Below are positions 34,908 to 45,413 of a DNA stretch of 64,000 nucleotides, piece after piece. Below the pieces are notes generated by a model that worked only from the letters and a program-made list of their open reading frames with translations, did not search any database and was not told the DNA's origin. Made by a program: the position numbers and the translations under genes. How positions within the stretch are numbered: the stretch's first letter is position 1; every line of letters begins with the position of its first letter. Source of the stretch: Bedellia somnulentella. Taxonomy: Eukaryota > Arthropoda > Insecta > Lepidoptera > Bedelliidae. The stretch is taken from NCBI GenBank assembly GCA_963576735.1, contig OY755177.1, forward strand, positions 5,642,001 to 5,706,000, in the 5' to 3' direction.

Positions 34908-35148
34908 TAGCCGTGTAGAGTCGGCTTAGAATAACACTACCCCATTTCTAACCCTGGGTGATCGTAAAAGGCGACTAAGGGTATGAGGGCTTTTTAAGTG
35001 GTTTTTGGGCGATTTGGTTGAAGACCCATGGAGACCCATCATTATTACCATCTTTTCCCCAATCAACTTCCAAAAGTGGCTGAGGGAATTTCTCATTCCA
35101 AAGCTCTGGCTACCCCAGTAAGGGATTTATAGCCGTGAGTATATAAAA
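34908..35148 (+). repeat. SINE-A copy with target duplication
   Basis: AAGCTACTAGC occurs shortly before the head (34888-34898) and directly after the tail (from about 35153). The tail here is short (GCCGTGAGTATATAAAAAT). Confidence 0.7.
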
Positions 35149-35400
35149 ATAAAGCTACTAGCATGAGAAAGTGTTACGTTCTACGAATGAGAGCAGTATA
35201 AGCGATTGGCTTGCTTTGTTAAATTCTCAGGGGGTCGAACAGACAGGAAGAAATAAAATATCTACATTACTTTAAGAGAGATTATTATATTCAGCTTCTG
35301 TTAACAAGAGTTTTGAATTTTTGAGATTGTTTTCGTGATTTATACATCAACTGTTTTTTTCCATACAATCCAGAATCATGAAAGTGCACAAGATTCTTTA

Positions 35401-38400
35401 CTACATCCCGAGACAGGCGCCAATACCAGAAATAATATGTGAAAGAGATAATCTTGCTTCAGACAAACTTGTGACGGCACACGATTCTAATGTATCCAGT
35501 GCTGTCGAGTTCAAACCCGTTGTTAAACGAGTGATCTGCAAAAAAGTAAATAATTCATTTTTATTCAATACAAACTATTATTCACTGTGATTTACTAGTG
35601 CTCTTTTTAAAAATTGAACAAATTTTATCGAACGTAGAGTAATATCGCTCAGCCTCTTATTTATGCCTAGCATTTAAATACGCATGCATCAAGGGCCGCC
35701 GATCACAGCTCTACACTCGGTTTGTCCGGGGCAGTATATGTTAGTACCTTTAGCTAGTAATTGACATGCATGAAACTAGCAGTCCTAAATTACTACTTGC
35801 AGTTGCCATAGTAACTGTACTGCAAGCAGTTTATTTGTTAGAGCGGTGTATGACTATCCAAAAATATAAGTATGCTAAGTATTTATGCCTTGCATGGCTA
35901 GCCTTAGTAAAAAAATAGTAAATAGGGAACATGCATAAAACTTTAAATGCCCTAAAACTTTTTTTCACTAATACTTTTTATCGCAATATTATAATGAAAA
36001 GGTTTTTTTTTAATTTTCTTATTATTTAAACCCCTAAAATAATATTCAAAAAGTGCAAAATAAGGGGGCGAAATTTAAACTTCCAAAACGCGCCACCATA
36101 ACGGTTGAACGAAATGTGACGTCATCTGACACGAAATTGTATTCAAAAGCGTCGAAAACACTAAGGTAAACACCCACTGGACCATGTGACGTCACGTTTA
36201 GCGAGCGTAAAATTGCGGCGTTTGAACTGCTTAAATTATTTAAAAGTTTTAAATTTCAATTTTAAAAATATCTAGAGGATTTTGAAGCTCAGTAATATTT
36301 TTTTCTACGTTATAAAATAGTAGCTGTGTAGTGTCGGCTTAGAATAGCAATACCCCATTTCTTCCGGTGGGTGTACGTAAAAGGCGACTAACGGGCTTGG
36401 GGCTTTATAATGGATTTTTGGGCGATGCGGTTGGAGACCCATCACCAACAACCTTTATTCTACCGTCTTTTCCCCACTCAACTTCCAAAAGTGGCTGAGG
36501 AATTTCAAATTTCTCAGCTCTGGCTACCCCTTTTAGGGATTTATAGCCGTGAGTATATGTATGTATGCATGTAAAATAGTAAACTGTTAATTTAAGACAA
36601 AAAAGAAAAACATGAATATTCCCTATTACACAGAGTGTCAAAATAACGCTATTTGGCGTATTATACAAACGTTTTTATCTGATATAAACTCAATGAGGTA
36701 AATACGTTTTGTTGTTATCCATCTATATTCAGAGTAGCAATAACAATCAAACCATTCACATTTTAAGATTTTCAAGTTGCTTTCGTCGTGTACTACCATG
36801 ACTTCTACCTAACATAATTTCGCTAACTACTACTAACTAACTAACTAACAAATCTTTTTGGTCAAAAAAGAAATTAATAAATTGGAATAATATATGTAAT
36901 AGAAACTGAGTGCAGCATCAGAAAATAACAAATGAAATTACATTAAGAGCTGATTATGCACTTGGTGCAGCTATCTTTCGTTTTAACTATTCGTTTGTTG
37001 TTATTTTTTATCATTTATTTCAGTCACTTAATGATTTGCCATGCCTTTTACTGGTCAAAATCAAGTTTCCTTAAGAATAACCAATACAATAATCATTTTA
37101 TAAATTTCATATCAATACATGTTTACGTACCAAAACTCTGTTGTTTGATATGAAATCATAAGCTTTCTTTGGGAATTCTACAGCTAATTTTGTAAGACAC
37201 CTTGCAGACGCGAGTTGACGAAATAATCCGTCATTGTCATTGCAGCTCTGGATATCATCATACGTTTTGTGAGCATATTGAACTGCTTTATTACAATTGT
37301 TAATTAACTCTTTTATCACACTTCCCATTTCCTCCAACTGTTTTCCGGCGCATTTTGTCGCTAAGATTGTGACGTTTTTTAACATTTCTATCATTTCCGT
37401 GCGGCTAGCCTGCAATATAGAGTCCCTTGCGTGAGTAAATTCTTAATCAATCTATGGTTCAGTAGAAGAAATTGAAAGGTTTAAGCCACAACAAAACATG
37501 ATATACACAATAAAACGACCATATTAATTCATAAGTCGTGGCAATTTTCAATAAAACATAATAGAGCAAGAGCCCGCGACGGCCAGACCTTAGTTAAAGT
37601 ATAAACTCTAAAAGTTTCTCTGTGTATGTCCACTATACAGGTAAGAACGATCCCAGGCTATGAAACTTGGGTCGCCCCGGCTTTGGCAGGTAACAGGTAG
37701 TAAAGGTGTGTAAAAATTTATCTCAAATTAGGTATAGCATAAAGCTTAGTTTTCATATATTGTATTAGTGGTGATCTTAGAAATCGCCTCGTCCACAGCC
37801 AGACACTTAGTACAGTTGCAACCCCCTGCCAGACACCCTTAAAGTAGGGTTAATTTTAATGATACTTTAGTTATAGTATAAAATCGGAATTTTATATATG
37901 TTATTTGGAGAACTATAAAATGATGTTTCCTCAGTAGCCAGACAATTTTTATGGTTCCCCTATATTGCCAGACACGCTAAAGGTCTATTGTAGGTGCGAG
38001 CGCGAGGGGCATATGCGTAATGGGTGCGAGTGAGATAGTGCGCTCGGTCCACGGCGATCTTTTATTTTACATTCTGTAATAAACAAATTTTTAGATTTAT
38101 CAAGAAAATTTATTATTTAAAATAATTAGAGACCAAAAATTAAGTTTCAAAAAAAATATTTAGTAAAACTTTTAGACTTTATACTATAACTAAGGTCTGG
38201 CCGTCGCGGGCTCTTAGACTATAACGTCATAGCCAATGAGTTACTATTCTAAAAGATTTTTATGAACGTTGCTTCGATTTCAGTATTAAAATGATAAATA
38301 AACTGTTTCAACCCCTGAGCAGGGCAGTAACTATCAAACACCAGTTTTTTTTTACAGTACCTAACAACCCTCTTTCAATAGCTACACTTTGCTATTAAGT

Positions 38401-39973
38401 GGCTAATACGGTTTTAGTAGATTTTATGTTACAATAAAATAAAATATTAGATATTACAAACTCAAACGTTCCCACCGAATATCCCCGAAGGGGTTTGCAG
38501 AGGTACTTATTCTTTTGAACATAACGTGACATAGCCACCTTGTGTTCAGAGTACCCACGTTTTGCTTGGACAGTGTACTCACGTGATAGGGGGCAGGCCT
38601 ATCGCCGTTTTGTACGAATACACTGTAAGTACAACTTAGCCATGTGGGTTTCCTCACGATGTTTTCCCTCACCGTTAGCAACCATGATAAATTAACCACA
38701 CATATGACAAAGTCATACGAAACGAACCGAAACCCACATGACTGAGTTGTACTTAGTCATGTGACAGTGTATTCGTACAAAACGGCGATAGGCCTGCCCC
38801 CTATCACGTGAGTACACTGTCCATGCAAAACGTGGGTACTCTGAACACCAGGTGACAAAGTCACATGATGTTCAGAAGTATTAGTACCTCTGCCAACCCC
38901 TTCGGGGATATTCGGCGTGAACGTTTATGTTTATGTTATGTTATGTTACATATGACTTTGGTTAAAACAAATTGGTATAGGCCCGACCTGGAATTGAATA
39001 CTAATCGTCTGCACGATAAGTGGTGTTCTATCCACTGAACTATCACGGTTGCATAGGTATCACAATACAAGCATAAAAATGGCTTACTTGAGCGCATTCG
39101 TCTAGTTTTCCGAGAGATCTTCCACTTGACCTTTGAGATCTTCGGACATTTTGTATAGAATTTTCAAAACGGTCAGTTAATTTAGTAACTCTATTTTCGA
39201 ATTTATTTCGAAACGATGCAAAGTTGCGTTTCAAACCATCTGTGAATTTTGGTGCTGATGAAATGTCTTTTTCTACAGCGGACAATAAATTTGCTATTCC
39301 AAAATGGAGTGTTCGGCTGAAAGATAAAACATAGATTTTAATCAAAATGAACTAAACATAAGTGGTTTAATCTTATTTCATAACAAATATATATTTTAAG
39401 TGCATAAATCACACTTAAAAACAAACATTCTTATACTTACAGTCATAAATCCATGCTTCCGTGTAGTGCCGGCTAAAAATGTCACTACCCCTTTCTACCC
39501 ACGGTTGTCGTAAAAGGCGACTAAAGGTATTGGGCTTATTTAAGTGGTTTTTGCGCGGTATGGTTCGAGACCCATCACCAACGACACTTTATTCCTATCG
39601 TCTTGTCCCCTATCAACTTCCAAATGTGGCTAAAGAGTTTTTAGCTCTGAAGCTCTGGCTACCCCTTTTAAGGATTTATGGCCGTGAGTGATTTATGTAT
39701 GTATGTACTTCTTTTGCAATATGATCACTTATATATGAGAAACTATTTTAATACTTAGCGCTTTGTAGGGCTCTGGCAGGAATTGGATGTTCTTTGTATA
39801 ATGCAATTTCATTAACGTCATAGCCTTCTAGTGCTGATAAGACGACGTTAGAAGACACAGCAATCTGAAACAAAAAAAAGAAATATTAATTTATCTTAAA
39901 AAAACAAACAAACAAAAATTTAATATATAAAAAAAACTACCAGTAAAAATACTGAAGAAATGGAAATTTCCAT
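35401..39973 (-). CDS. secreted six-cysteine protein, paralogue B (TsetseEP/DUF725-like?)
   Basis: Five exons on the minus strand: 39973-39941, 39864-39755, 39316-39088, 37409-37131 and 35535-35401 (786 bp, 261 residues). Borders are GT-AG with phases 0, 2, 0, 0, identical to paralogue A. The start MEISISSVFLL, continued by IAVSSNVVLSAL in exon 2, is a signal peptide. Cysteines 122, 144, 180, 195, 236 and 258 give spacings 22-36-15-41-22, against 22-36-13-40-22 in A; Cys163 is extra. The last exon (ITRLTTGLNSTALDTLESC...) aligns with the last exon of A (IARISMAVETLPLSLEFC...). Introns 3 and 4 are enlarged by a MITE at 37562-38221, nested SINEs at 38458-39051 and another SINE at 36323-36571. 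No stop or frameshift interrupts it, so it is probably functional. Role unknown. Confidence 0.85.
35590..36312. other. sequence upstream of a SINE, two CRE-like palindromes
   Basis: No gene seen. TGACGTCA occurs at 36117-36124 and 36187-36194 in a GC-richer island with CGCCACC and GAGCG words. It could be part of an old repeat. Confidence 0.35.
36323..36571 (+). repeat. SINE-A copy with target duplication
   Basis: TAAAATAGTA flanks it (36313-36322 and 36572-36581). It lies in intron 4 of paralogue B. Confidence 0.85.
37562..38221. mobile_element. 660-bp TIR element with GCCAGACA repeats
   Basis: The ends are inverse copies over about 50 bp with core AAGAGCCCGCGACGGCCAGA, flanked by TAA (37559-37561 and 38222-38224). 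Inside, GCCAGACA or GCCAGACC recurs about six times. No ORF. It lies in intron 3 of paralogue B. The TAA flank suggests the PIF/Harbinger group. Confidence 0.65.
38458..39051 (-). repeat. SINE-B copy split by another SINE-B
   Basis: Minus-strand SINE-B pieces at 38458-38708 and 38949-39051 form one copy. The piece between is a 5'-truncated plus-strand SINE-B. CATATGAC (38701-38708 and 38949-38956) is the target duplication. Confidence 0.8.
38709..38948 (+). repeat. SINE-B inserted in SINE-B
   Basis: It starts inside the body (ACCCACATGACTGAGTTG) after about 25 extra bases and ends in the TTATGTTATGTTA tail. Confidence 0.8.
39457..39708 (+). repeat. SINE-A copy
   Basis: Nearly complete copy between exons 2 and 3 of paralogue B, with GTGTAGTGCCGGCTAAAAAT head and GGCCGTGAGTGATTTATG tail. 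Confidence 0.75.
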
Positions 39974-40006
39974 GATGAATAAAGATATCAATAAAAGAAT
40001 ATTATT

Positions 40007-40014
40007 TTTATATA
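40007..40014 (-). promoter_or_regulatory. TATA box of paralogue B
   Basis: TATATAAA on the minus strand lies 34-41 bp upstream of the ATG at 39973. The 5' UTR would be very short. Confidence 0.55.
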
Positions 40015-40687
40015 TTGTTAAGAGCTTGGCAACAGTGCATGAAATCTTAAGGCAATGCTCACACCATAGATTGATTTTTTATTTTTAGATTGCCATCATC
40101 GCTCAAGACGCTCGTCATTTCTTTTTTACAAACAAATGTTTTATCAACAAGAGGCTTTTATCCTTAATAGGGTTAGCCAGAATACACAATTAAAAATACA
40201 TCAGTCATAAAAAAAACATTATGAAGTCAAGGGAGGGAAAAATATGATGTAATAAAGGATACTAAAATACATTGTCTCTCCCTTAAAGAGACATTTTATC
40301 GTCGTTCGCCGAGAAATGTGTAGTAGTGCTATTCCAAGTCAAAAAAAATATTCATAATAAAGAGTACAGAATAATTAGATTTAAGTATTGATATTGTAAT
40401 GGTAGTAAATTATATGTTTTTTATTTATATATGTATAAATACTCACGGCACAAATGAACTTAAATGTAATATAACTGTACTTTGTACAAGGCCAATTTGC
40501 GCTAGAGTACAATAATATAATAATATAAATAACAACTTTGAGTGGGCTCGTGGTAACTATTCTTCTCAATATGCAGAATCAAATTTTACAGTGTATTTAT
40601 TACATATGGGAAATGACTACTTATTACAGTTTTTCTTTCTATTAATAAATATGTTTTAGTTAAAATTTGTTAATACGGAAATATTGG

Positions 40688-40937
40688 CTGTGTAGTGTCA
40701 GCTCAGAATAGCAATACCCCATTGGTCTCTGTGGATTTTTGTAAGAGAATGTGTGTGGGCTATTGGTGCTTTTTAAGGGATTTTTGGGTGATGTGGTTGG
40801 AGACCCGTCACCAACAACCTTTTATTTTAAAATCTTTTCCCCACTATTCTATTTCCAAAAGTGGCTGAAGATTTTCTTATTATGAAGCTCTGGATACCCT
40901 TTTAGGGATTTATAGTCGTGAGTTCATGTATGTATGT
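40688..40937 (+). repeat. SINE-A copy
   Basis: GCTGTGTAGTGTCAGCTCAG head; tail AGTCGTGAGTTCATGTATG. It lies upstream of paralogue B. Confidence 0.75.
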
Positions 40938-41335
40938 CAAACGATTAAATTTAGAAAACTGTATCGTAAGTTTTTTAAATTTAATATTTTTTAAGTTTGT
41001 AATGCTATGCTTGCAACTACGAAACCCTTTGCTAACGAAATGTTAGAAATCGCCTCACACCTAAGTAATTTTGTAAGAAATTATATTGATTTAGTCTTCA
41101 CCTTAACACATTCGCTTGGAGATTGGACTATAATATTCCCATTATTCTACGTTCAGTGTCAGATGAAGTACAAACATAAATTTTCACGATATTCGATATT
41201 TACTATAAATACCTTTTGTTTGACACTATCGATACGGATCGATTGAAATATCATTGACATAGTGATCCTCAGAACATTAAACGAACACGAAAAAATTAAA
41301 AACTGTGAATGGTAATGTTAATAGCAACCTCGGAG

Positions 41336-41530
41336 GACACATTTGAACCAAATAGCGAGTGTGCTCAAAAAGGCAGGCGTACGTAGTATGAAGAATAAAA
41401 GAGCATATATGAATAGATTGATGGATGAAAACGAAACTAGAAAGGTTTGTCAGTATCGTACAAAGTGGCGCTCGATAGTCTCTGCCTACTTTAATGGGAA
41501 CCAATGGCGTGAGTATATGTTTTATTATAA
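41336..41530 (+). pseudogene. LINE-X 3' coding end and tail
   Basis: The plus strand reads NQIASVLKKAGVRSMKNKRA then MDENETRK, matching the minus-strand LINE-X end at 50861-50613 (DQIESVLKKAGIRIMKNKR, MDVNEAR). It runs into CTCTGCCTACTTTAATGGG and GGCGTGAGTATATG, the LINE-X 3' end. Confidence 0.65.
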
Positions 41531-41812
41531 AATTTTCATGACGAACATCCCCGAGAGTGTGCGTATTTAAACTTTTTGCCCGTAAATTATGCCCATGTGA
41601 GTGCATTATTATTGCTTTATTGTTATAATTAAAAAAAATGTTAATTCAGTCATTGGTATACCCGATGTAAAACCCTTAAGATTAATAATCTTAATTAATA
41701 AATGAAAGTTTCTTTAGAGGTGTAGGCCTAGTTCAAAACCAATGAACAGAGAAGGATAGTTCCTTCTCTTGTAACCTCCCACATATTTTACTTTAATTAT
41801 ATATTTTTCCCG

Positions 41813-42016
41813 TATAGTGTTGGCATAGAATAGCCCATTTCCTCCCGTATGTTTGTACGAGGTGGTTTAGAGAATTCGGGCTTTTTAAGAGATTGTTAGA
41901 CAATGCAGGTGGTGACCTATCACCCAAAAATTTATTTTAGAATAAGTGGCTGAGAAATTTAGTATTCTGAAGCTGTGACTAACCTTTTTATTTATTGCCG
42001 TGAGTATATGAATGTA
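41813..42016 (+). repeat. SINE-A relic
   Basis: CCGTATAGTGTTGGCATAGA head, GTGACCTATCACC and GCCGTGAGTATATGAATG tail; diverged. Confidence 0.5.
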
Positions 42017-42117
42017 TGTTTTAAAGTGAATATTATGGATTAGAGAATAACGGGCGTGAGTATAACTTCAAGTTCGAGGCGACATGGTAATATCTCAAAG
42101 ATATTTAATTAAAAACG

Positions 42118-42452
42118 ACATGATAGTCCAATGTGTGGAACACACGCCTGTGAACAGACAGGCGTGAGTTCAAATCCAGGGTCGGCCCTCACCATTTTGT
42201 CTTTTCTAAAGTCATATGTGTGGTTAATTTATCATGGTTGCTAACGGTGAGGTGAAACATCGTGAGGAAACCCACATGGCCGAGTTGTACTTAGCCATGT
42301 GACAGTGTGGCGATAGGCCTGCCCCCTATCAAGTCAGTGCACTGTCTAAGCAAAACGTGGGTACCTACTTTGGACACTAGGTGGCGCTATCACGTTGTTT
42401 ATAAGTATTGGTACCTCTGTCCACCTCTTCGGGGATAAACGGCGTGAACGTT
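42118..42452 (+). repeat. SINE-B copy, variant
   Basis: tRNA-like head (GATAGTCCAATGTGTGGAAC) and GTTCAAATCCAGGGTCGGC B box; about 15 bases of the body are deleted. It ends CCACCTCTTCGGGGATAAAC, GGCGTGAACG. Confidence 0.7.
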
Positions 42453-42531
42453 TTATGAATCAAAAAAAGATATATAAAGAGCAGGTTTTTAACTATTCGT
42501 ATTAACATCAAATGCTATTATTAGAGAACTT

Positions 42532-42573
42532 GTGAAACTGACAGATTATTCATACAGAATCTGTCAGTTTCAC
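42532..42573. repeat. perfect 16-bp hairpin
   Basis: GTGAAACTGACAGATT and its inverse flank a 10-base loop (ATTCATACAG). Confidence 0.5.
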
Positions 42574-42817
42574 CTTCTTATGTGACTTATGCACTCTCAC
42601 AAGCCTCTCACAAGCTTCGGGGCTGTTCGTGTGTTTTGGAGCTTCTATCATTGAATTAAGAAAATAGTTAGTATAGCAAAATATGGTGGAGACTATTGTA
42701 ACCTTTTAGTTCAAATTCGTACTTCCGTATGTCTGTTACAATTTCAAGTCAGAGCACCAACCTTATTTTCACTACATTTAAAACAAAAATTGGCTGACTA
42801 ATAAATAAAGGAAAGAA

Positions 42818-42870
42818 AAATTTCAACACCAGCGGGAATCGAACCCACGACCTCCGCTAGCTCCGCTGGC
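42818..42870 (-). repeat. SINE-C fragment
   Basis: ACACCAGCGGGAATCGAACC is the B-box half of the tRNA-like SINE-C seen at 58923-59566; the A-box half is missing. Confidence 0.45.
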
Positions 42871-43221
42871 TGAATTTTAAGTTAGGTCATTGGCTACCCT
42901 TTATTGCTGAAAAATGTCTCAAAGCGGTTGAAATAGATTATGAAAGTCACGGCCCCCTAAATGGCACTTAATCCCTTTTTATACATAAAGGGTAGCTTTA
43001 AAATAAGAAATTGCTCGGCAACTTTTGGAAGTAGAACTATAGAATTTTCTCATTTCAATATCTAAAAATTTGAAACTTATTATTATTTTTCTTACAATCT
43101 TAAAAGTTCTGTCTGGAGCCACTCGGTGAGGACAACAATGGGCTATCTAAGCTACCAACTGCCAAGACCAGCGGCTTATCATGCCCTCCAAAGAACAGTT
43201 TTTTCTTACTTATTTAAACTC

Positions 43222-44110
43222 ACTCCCAATATTCCCGTTAAGGTAGGCAGGGACTATCTATCGCCACTTTGCACGATGCCAACAAATATCTCCTGCTTCT
43301 TTCACGCATACATAGATTACTTATATGATTAAAGTAAGTCAGTGGTGTCGCCCCATTAAAAGTTAAAAGTACAAAATTATGTATGATTTTGTCTCTTGCC
43401 AACTATACTTGTTATAAAATAGTAATAATTGTTCGTTATCGTATCAGGTTTATTTGATGATGGACCCAGACATTTTTAATCCATAACCACTTTCGTGCAG
43501 TTCTTGCAAATAGTCATCCACGAACCCATTGCAGAGTAAAGGGGAAGCTACAGAACCATGTTTCATTCATGGTTCATGTACCATTGTTCATCACTCTTTT
43601 ACTCTTACGCGTGCATTGGAATCCTCATAGAGTGACTACAATAACCAATGCACGTAAAAATTTACTCCCGAAACCAAACTGTCCAAGTACACCTTAAAGA
43701 AATAGTTTTCTTAGTACACCTTATACTCTTTTTTATCATCTTGATCTATGAAGAAGTAGTACACATTTTGGTCTTTGATAAGAACTTTCTAATGATGCAC
43801 CTTAAGGGAAAAAATTGATTCATACATTTCATTCTTTTCGTCCTAAACACATGCTAAATTTAATTATCAGTTTCTTTCATCTCTCCTTAAATTTGCACTA
43901 ATACTGAGGTAGTTTTATGCTTCTTGGCGGTACCCTTTCCCTTTACATGAGGGTACAATCACCGCTCTACACAAATGTCTTGATACTCTGACTATTCCCA
44001 ACATTTCTGGAAAGGGAAAAACAATTAAGTCGGCCCTTTAATCTCTAAATTTCGGTGCTTATCCTATCAATAATCAGCCACTTTGCACAGTTTCATACTT
44101 TTCAACGCTT
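43222..44110 (-). pseudogene. heavily degraded LINE-X-type remnant
   Basis: In minus-strand order there are SVIVPSCKGKGYRQ at about 43965-43925 (the KGKG entry to the RT domain), FVDDYLQELHESGYGL at about 43540-43490 (the RT motif C region of some LINEs), and a 3' end CTGCCTACCTTAACGGGAAT at about 43250-43230. Everything between has frameshifts or deletions. The assignment rests on short matches in the right order. Confidence 0.4.
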
Positions 44111-44255
44111 TTACTACTCTTCCATACTTTACGCAATCAATCAATTTGTCACAATTAATTATATTAATTTAATAAGTCATCCACCTTCTTAAATGGATAA
44201 ATTTAAAATATCAATCAAATTAATATTAAAACATTTAATGATTGACAACCATGTT

Positions 44256-44602
44256 AGTCCATTGGGTAGAACAACCACCCGTCAAAACAGACAGGCGTGA
44301 GTTCGAATCCCGGATCTAGCCTACACAAATTTCTCTTTTCTAAAGTCATATGTGTGGTTATTTTATCATGGTTATTAACGGTGAGGGAAAACGTCAGAGG
44401 AAACCCACATGGCTAAGTTGTACTTAGTCATGTGACAGTTTATTTGTACAAAACGGCGATGGGTCAATCAAGTGAGTACACTGTTCAAGCAAAACGTGGG
44501 TTCTCTGAACACCAGGTGACAATGTCACGTGCTGTTTGGAAGTATTGGTACCTCTGCCAATCCCTTCGGGGAAATACGGCGTGAACATTTGAGTTTGAGT
44601 TG
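44256..44602 (+). repeat. SINE-B copy, slightly deleted
   Basis: Head AACCATGTTAGTCCATTGGG, B box GTTCGAATCCCGGATC, end CCAATCCCTTCGGGGAAATA and GGCGTGAACA. Confidence 0.75.
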
Positions 44603-44904
44603 ATTTTTGACTATGCACGCTGCAAGTATTGTAAATAAATATCCGGAAGTCTTGCGTTCCATTTCCAGAAGGCAGTTAATATAAAATTTAAAGGGTTTAA
44701 TAACTGTATGTCTAAGGATGAAAGTGCTCTGCAAAACACGGAATCATCTACGTTTCCGGATAATGAGGTGATTCAAGCTGCAAGCTCTATACTTATAATA
44801 AATCTGTAGAGAGGTCAATTCTGTACATGAAATATATTTTCAAAATAACTATCAGGTGGTGATTAGGGATCGATACTGATGCCAAAAATGCAATCAGTAA
44901 AATT

Positions 44905-45130
44905 TTTGTCTGTCTGTCTGTCTGTCTGTCTGTCGGTTTGTATGTTCCTTATGGAAACAAAAACTACACGACGGATTTTAACGAAACTTGGTACAATTAT
45001 TCTTCATACTCCTGGGCAGGTTTTTGTATACTTTCCAGCAAAAAGTCAAAAAAAAGTCAAAAAGTTTATTTTTCAAAATAAAGTTAAATACTAACATTTT
45101 TTGAACGTCAAAGTTTTAAACTAATCGTTA
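44905..45130 (+). repeat. (TGTC)n microsatellite and adjoining repeat
   Basis: Six TGTC units at about 44909-44933 lead into ACGACGGATTTTAACGAAAC. Insect genomes often carry repeats with this word order, but I cannot name the family. Confidence 0.4.
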
Positions 45131-45413
45131 ATCCGTTGCTTCGGAAGGTGTTCGTAAAGAGAAGAAGCAACAAAGAAACTCTTTACATTCACATTTTTTC
45201 ATTTTTTCAAAATATGGTTTGTACAATTTCAGTTTATAAACATGTTTTTATTTTACAAAAGATTTTCTATGCGACCAAACCAAACGCTAGTTTGACATAA
45301 TTAAAATAAATTGTCCATTACAAAAACCAATCACATAACGTGAGAAGAAAAATCCTCACCAGACAATTATTCCTAGGAATAACGAGGGAAGATTTATAGC
45401 TTTACGGACATGG

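Noticed and set aside
35378..35590. Plus-strand open frame of 70 codons
   Set aside because: Antisense to the last exon of paralogue B.
36117..36194. Two TGACGTCA sites as a CREB-regulated promoter
   Set aside because: No gene start or TATA box is nearby in a matching position, so two palindromes alone are not enough.
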